Source of the DNA: Thereva unica
Lineage: Eukaryota > Arthropoda > Insecta > Diptera > Therevidae
Assembly: GCA_949987705.1 (NCBI GenBank)
Contig: OX465281.1
Coordinates: 188,405,112-188,469,111 of the forward strand
Length of the DNA: 64,000 bases
Direction of reading: 5' to 3'
Part shown: in pieces, positions 58,795 through 64,000 of the stretch
Position numbering within the stretch: position 1 is the stretch's first letter
Layout of the letters: every line of letters starts with the position of its first letter
Notes under the pieces: model-generated
The model's input: only the letters and a program-made list of their open reading frames with translations
Told to the model about the DNA's origin: nothing
Database searches by the model: none
Program-made: the position numbers and the translations under genes

Positions 58795-59850
58795 CGAGTA
58801 AAAATAATTTTTATTGGCTAATTTTCTTAAAAGCATACACGTGGTGCACTTACATAGTACGTATAGCCGTAGGAATGTAGCAGCACTGACAAAATTTTAT
58901 CGCTACTATCATAGTGACTGTTCCTCCGAGTTAAACGCTCTCCTGCCTCCACGGCAATCTTATACCCGCAACACCAGATTAGCCCACTCGTCTCATTCCC
59001 TTCACCTGCAACTACCCCTTTCACGCACTCAACAAGATATGAATTCGTTCGTTAATAGAACAACTCGACTGTGGAATAACCTCTCGCAGTCAGTATTTCC
59101 GAGCTCCTACAACATCCAAGAGTTCAAAAGCAGGGTTCATCACCACCTTCTTCAATACCCCCCCGTACCTTTATAATCCTTAACCTATTCCCCCACCCCT
59201 CCCCCGTACTAAGCTTACTGCTAGACATTGCACCATGACGTGACAAATGACATGACGGACTAGTAGTACAAAGGGTGACTCCTGAGCTTAGAACTACCAC
59301 ATAAAAAAAAAAAAATATATATGTAAGTGCGCATCCCACACGGGTATGCACGCTTCCGCCACAAGCATGGATACTACCGCCACAGGCACGAAAATCTAAA
59401 CATTCGCTTCATGGAAGTAAGCTTGTGACATATGCAAGCGTACATACATTGCATTCAGAGGTTCATAAAATTGCATGGTTTTTTTCCGTCCCGGGTTTCA
59501 CAAATAGCCCGAAAATCTAAGTAACGAGTGCATGCAAGGTGCATGTGTTTGTTGTGCATACTTGTGTGTGCTATTTCGAATGCGGCATTACAGAAAAAGT
59601 TAAAAGTAGTCGACCTTTGCGTGGCATGCATTCCATTCATGGAACATTCCGTCAGGTCGCATTTGAATACACACACTTCTATATTATTTATCAACGAATT
59701 GAACGCATGTACGCTTGGATATGTCACCAGCTGTATGCATACTCCGCTTTCGCTACATTCATGATCATTAATAATTGTAATTGTAAACCCAAGTATTGTT
59801 TTATCAAGCAGTCCGCCAACCACATCCAATGAATCTGTACCTACGCGAAC
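58795..59850. repeat. Dispersed repeat related to 17.5 kb, interrupted by a LINE tail
   Basis: CGAGTAAAAATAATTT and GCTAATTTTCTTAAAAGCATAC at 58795-58840 match 17490-17540. The family resumes after the LINE tail at 59320 (CACAGGCACGAAAATCTAAA). A - strand frame at 59883-59455 is probably fortuitous. Ends not defined. Confidence 0.5.
58845..59315 (+). mobile_element. 5'-truncated LINE: ORF2 C-terminus, 3' UTR and poly-A
   Basis: The frame HVVHLHSTYSRRNVAALTKF continues with DCSSELNALLPPRQSYTRNT and NRTTRLWNNLSQSVFPSSYN, then EFKSRVHHHLL. This is the R.W..L....F....F...V...L ending usual for Jockey/CR1-group ORF2, with a stop at 59174. The 3' UTR ends TAGTACAAAGGG ... ACCACATAAAAAAA, and its final part resembles the SINE tail. 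Confidence 0.8.
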
Positions 59851-61179
59851 GAGAGCCAGTCTACTTGAGTATGGTATTGGCACCCTTTATGGCCACCAAT
59901 TACAACATACAATCTTTTAGGGAGCCAATTAATTTTAAAGGGAGCAAAAAGAAATGCAAAAAACAATCAACCTTTTTTCAAATTCTTCTTTCTAGGCGTA
60001 GTTGAAAATAATTTATTTTAGCTGATTAAACCGAATTTGAAGCATAAAGTTGAAAAAACATTTTTTTCAAACCTTTACATTTTCAGACGATGTAGGGATA
60101 GCTTCAGCCCTTTACTATTATCCCTTTTATCATAAAATTTGCTTTGTTATAAATCAACCACTTTTGAATATAAATGTTGCAAAAAATGTATTTTATTGGA
60201 TTGTTTTTGATTTTAATTAAAATTATCGCGAAAATCTTTAAAAAAAGGGAGTTTTTAAGCATATTTAAAGGTGACATGCATATTTTAAAACTGTGGGACC
60301 CCGATTTTCGTAACCAGCGACCCAAAAAACATATCAGGAACGATTTTCACAACAGTGTAATGTTTTGTCATAAACGATTCGTCGATTTGTGCAAGTTAAA
60401 AAAAAATTTAATTTAAAAAGGGAAAAGGTCCGGGCACATCTCACCAAAGGGGAAGTGGGTGCCAATTTAAAACAAGAGCACCTCACACATTCAATTCACC
60501 ACTCCCTTTTTGTATTCTACTAAGCACCCGAACCACTGGACATACGGTTTTAACAGCTTCGATTTTATCAATTGAAGCGTGCAAAAAGTATTTTATATTG
60601 GAGACAATAACAAAATAAACGTAAGAAAGATGTATTGTTCATTTCTTCTTTCATTTTTTTATATTTGTTTACATCGTTTGGCATTTTAATAAAACCTCAA
60701 GTGTTTATACCGTAACTTCCCGGTAGTGCTACATGTTTGACCCCGCCAAAAAGCAGATCCACTTGCTCAGGCTGCGCCGAAAATTCTTGTCGTATATGCC
60801 GCTTCCAACATGTCAGTCAACTCCAAAGTGTCCGCGGCATAAGCCTGGCCACTGACCAAACCACAAGAAAAATCTCAAATAATTCACCTCTACATGATGG
60901 TGAATTTGTATTCCTATAATGAGATAAAGCAAAGTCGGGGCGACAACCTAGCTAACATGCCAGAAAATGTATGCAGTAAGGCAGAGTGTATTTTAACTAT
61001 TGCACACACAGGACACAGCCCCGAGTTTCTTGGTCCCTTGTACCCCGCCCGCCCCTTTTCCCATCGTTATACGAAAGTTCTGACGATTTTTCATGTGTGA
61101 GAGCGTTACGCGAATGAAATTGATTCACTCTCATGTAAATTTTTTTAAGCAAACGTCCCTAAAGAAGTTTTACTTCAAA
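59851..61179. other. No gene recognised
   Basis: AT-rich sequence with short chance frames only. Confidence 0.4.
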
Positions 61180-61490
61180 AATAGTATGGGTGGGGGAAAT
61201 CGTAACGGTTTAGCCGCTTTTGAAATTTTTTGGTAGAGGTTTTCAACCTACCAACGTCCAGAGCTATTAGTCGTCTAAATCAAAATTTTGTAGTTTTTTT
61301 GACTAAAATTTCAACTTCTCCAAAAAATGCGTAGCTAATCTATTTTTTTTACCAAATTGGAAAGCTTGGAAAATTTCCTATGAATAATGTCCAAGAACTT
61401 TTACGCCATGTCATGAAAATATCTACTACGGTTACAAAAATACAAATATGTAAACCTCTGCCAAAAAAAATTTCAAAACGCCACGCAAGC
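61180..61490. repeat. Repeat shared with 28905-29000, itself partly inverted
   Basis: ATCGTAACGGTTTAGCCGCT at about 61199 is the inverse of AGCGGCTAAACCGTTACGAT at 28949. GGTAGAGGTTTTCAACC (61231) faces TATGTAAACCTCTGCC (61447) in opposite orientation. Confidence 0.6.
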
Positions 61491-61629
61491 CTCACCACCG
61501 CGACAAGGTGTAGACACATCGGCTACAAGGTGTAGATACATCGACGACCAGGTGTAGATACCTCCACTAATTTGACGAAGATTCAAAAAGGACTGGTGAC
61601 GCAGGACTCAATTGGTAGCCCTGGGGTCT

Positions 61630-61721
61630 TGCTATCTTGATCTTGTACTCTTGTCTTGTCCTTATCCTGTCTTGTTTTGGTCATGCTTTGGTCTTGCTAA
61701 AAGTGTCTTGCTCATCACTAC
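61630..61721. mobile_element. Right end of a second TAGTGATGAGC-type hAT element
   Basis: TCTTG-rich run followed by AAAGTGTCTTGCTCATCACTA at 61701-61721, matching the right end at 25374-25388. The left end was not found nearby, so this is a solo or truncated copy. Confidence 0.65.
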
Positions 61722-61999
61722 CTAGGATGTTAAACAATAGATCAGCGCTCAACAACGCTTACTGAAACGGAAAATTAAAAAGTAATGCAGTCACCGGAGG
61801 AGTGAAGTAGACTATTGGGGTTTGTGAGAGCTTGTTAGCTTTACAGTTTATAGGGAAGTTACTATTCCGGTGGAGAGAGACGCGAGGTTGCGTCGGATTT
61901 ATGGTCGATCGACGGGCTGCCAGCAGCGCTATCGCATTCCAACCGATATCCAAGCCTTTGGCGGTTTCCGCCATCCACTATGAATATTATCTTGTTCGA

Positions 62000-63890
62000 G
62001 CGAAATTACAGATGCGATTACAAAGAGCGAAGAAAACGGCGCCACCACCGCCCAAGAACAATTAGGCGTGCCTACGGGATCCGGCCATCGGGCGAGAATT
62101 TCAAATGGCACTACCCAACAAATTCGCGGCGCTCGCAATTCCGGACGATATCGATGTAGAAGAAAGGCAATTGTTGGAGTCTTTTGTGAAGGTTGCAATG
62201 GAACTGTGTTCACCTATCCATAAACGGACTCAGCCATGGATCTCGGACAGCTGTCTGGACCTCGTCGATCAGCTGAAGTGAATGAAACACGTCCACTTTG
62301 AGCAATTCCGACGATTGAAAATAGAAATTCGACAGAAAAAGAAATCGGAACGAGAAGCGTACTGGAATAAGGTTGCGGCCGACATGGGAGAAGCGATGTC
62401 GCGTCACGGGTACCAGACGCTGTACCAGACAATTCGGCGGTTAGGCGGCAAAACAACATTAACAAACGACAACATCAAAAAATCGGATGGAACTTTCGTG
62501 ACTTTTCCCCATGAGCGCCTGCAAATCGAAAAGCGCTGAAAAATGGAAAAACGCCGGGGAGATACCAAGTAACCGCCGAGATTAACGAAGCCGGAGGTGA
62601 TGTCTTAACAAAACGACTTCATGTCCTCATAACGTACATATGGCATTCGGATCGTGTCTCGTAGGTGTGGAAGAAAGCGATCGTTGTTCCAATTTTGAAA
62701 CAAGGCGACAGTCGAGAATGCAAGAATTATCGCGGTATTAGCCTCCTTTCGATCGTCGGCAAAGTATCTGCGAAAATCATAAAATCGAGGCTCCAGAAAC
62801 ATAGAGAGCAAACAAGCCGGAAAGATCAAGCGGGATTTAGACCACATCGAGGATGTATTGATCAAATATTCGCACTCCGTCAGCTAATAGAAGAACGGAT
62901 ATATTGCGGAAAACGAACTGTCGTCGTGTTCATCAATTTCGAATCCGCTTTCGATTGCATCGATTGGAACAGATTGTGGAGAGTTTTGGAAACCAAACAC
63001 ATGCCATTGAAAATCATCCAACTTCTCCAAGCGTCGTTCGATGGCTCAACCTGCAGCGTTCGTATTCGAAGCGTCTTATCCGAGGAGTTCCCGATTCAAG
63101 CGGGTGTCCAACAAGTAGACGTAGCTTCGGCACTTCTCTTCAATGTTGTGATCGACGCGATTATGCGTGAAGCATTCGATGGACGAATCAGATTTCGATA
63201 CGACGCCAACAGCTTCGTAAACGACTTAATGTTCGCCGTTCGCGGGAAAAGACCAAAGTGCACACAACGGACGGATCGAGGGACAGTGTTCACCTTGATG
63301 GAACCCCATTCGAACAGGCTCTGAGGTTAAACTATTTCGGATCATTGGTTGAGGAAACGAAAGTAGCATCGACGGCCGAGGTTCACAGCCGCATCTGCCA
63401 GGCAACAGTAACATTCACCTCCCTCAAGTGGTGCATATGGAAACGAACAAATATTTCCATTAAAACAAAAGTACGCCTTTACCGAACGTTGATCCTTCCG
63501 ATTCTTCTTTATGAATCTGAAACGTGGACACTCCTCAAACCAGTAAAACAAAGATGCGATCAGCAGACACTGATCGAAGAAGAAATGCAAAAACGTCGAC
63601 TACGGTGGTTTGGACATGTTTGCCGAATGGATGATGCAGTAGACCGCTTCCCACGTAAACTTCTCTGGCGAGACCGTCCCACAGGCGCAGCGATCGGCAT
63701 CGAAGAAAACCTGGCCGAATATCGAGGGTCATCTAAAGAATCAACGATTATCAGTTACCGAGGTTCGAGACGTCGCCAAAAACCGGCAAGAATGATAACG
63801 AATCGTGAATAGAGTTCGAGATCCAGCGGCACCGACAGCAGCATATCCGTTGCGGGGAGGTCCCGCTCGGACCGCCAGCTAACGGATCAA
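62000..63890 (+). mobile_element. Family C LINE, RT region, frameshifted
   Basis: Linker (LCSPIHKRTQPWISDSCLD, 62210 on). RT: VWKKAIVVPILKQGDSRECK, NYRGISLLSIVGKVSAKII, QAGFRPHRGCIDQIFALRQL, VVVFINFESAFDCIDWNRL (catalytic D), and GVQQVDVASALLFNVVIDAI, where the G of RQGD is lost. VNDLMF stands where YADD is expected. The tail is TKVRLYRTLILPILLYESET and [12 protein letters not shown]. Ends with AACGGATCAAAGAAGAAGAT at about 63871. Two of three RT catalytic aspartates are missing, so the copy is dead. Confidence 0.8.
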
Positions 63891-64000
63891 AGAAGAAGAT
63901 ATTACAAAATTTTTGAAATTGGGTGCATGAGTTGTGTTAGTTTTTACAATTAATAATTATTATTGTTCATATCCATTCATAATATTCAACACTCATCATA

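Noticed and set aside
59455..59883. 142-codon minus-strand frame rich in Cys and His
   Set aside because: It lies in a dispersed repeat of GCATGC-like words, which produce Cys/His/Met codons by composition.

Overview
The window looks like a euchromatic piece of an insect genome, most likely a higher dipteran and possibly a tephritid fruit fly. This is inferred from the host gene family, from 60-67 nt introns in an AT-rich background, and from the mix of P, hAT, PIF/Harbinger and non-LTR elements. Only one host gene family is recognisable. The window opens with the last two exons of an ERMP1-like M28 metallopeptidase (1-308). A second, complete paralog has 12 coding exons between 29265 and 51304, and probably a 21-nt first coding exon far upstream at 13424-13444. 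The two genes form a head-to-tail tandem pair. Almost everything between them, and most intron sequence of the second gene, is transposable-element DNA.

Region by region: 0.66-3.93 kb is a two-gene PIF/Harbinger element (DDE transposase plus a MADF protein broken by one frameshift). 4.3-9.3 kb holds non-LTR fragments, a 406-bp MITE and a full-length tRNA-derived SINE. 9.75-11.62 kb is a 5'-truncated LINE with a clean target duplication. 14.3-17.1 kb is a LINE remnant interrupted by a hAT-like MITE, followed by a 530-bp inverted-repeat element packed with copies of one motif. 18.90-22.89 kb is an apparently intact P-superfamily element: a 915-aa THAP transposase without stops, 181-bp inverted repeats and a 7-bp target duplication. 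23.2-26.2 kb is a decayed gene hit by a LINE tail and by a 1.6-kb hAT element. 26.3-27.6 kb is a LINE endonuclease fragment.

From 29.3 kb the metallopeptidase gene begins. Its large introns (3.7, 6.2 and 9.1 kb) hold a LINE, a deleted Harbinger derivative, a Jockey-like LINE with a SINE in it, a TTAA-flanked element, a higher-order minisatellite, a 203-bp-arm hairpin, a 2-kb Harbinger-like element with nested SINEs, a block of about 146-bp tandem repeats, and a LINE-in-LINE nest. The other introns are 51-68 nt. After the gene (51.3-64.0 kb) come LINE copies of at least five families, a SINE tail, a dispersed repeat and a hAT end.

The strongest result is the intact-looking P-superfamily element. 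Next are the higher-order tandem repeat whose unit also occurs inside the hAT element, the SINE whose 3' tail resembles the end of a LINE in the same window, and the many nested insertions dated relative to each other by target-site duplications. No tRNA, rRNA, CRISPR or prokaryote-type feature is present. Everything was read by eye; no database search was run.
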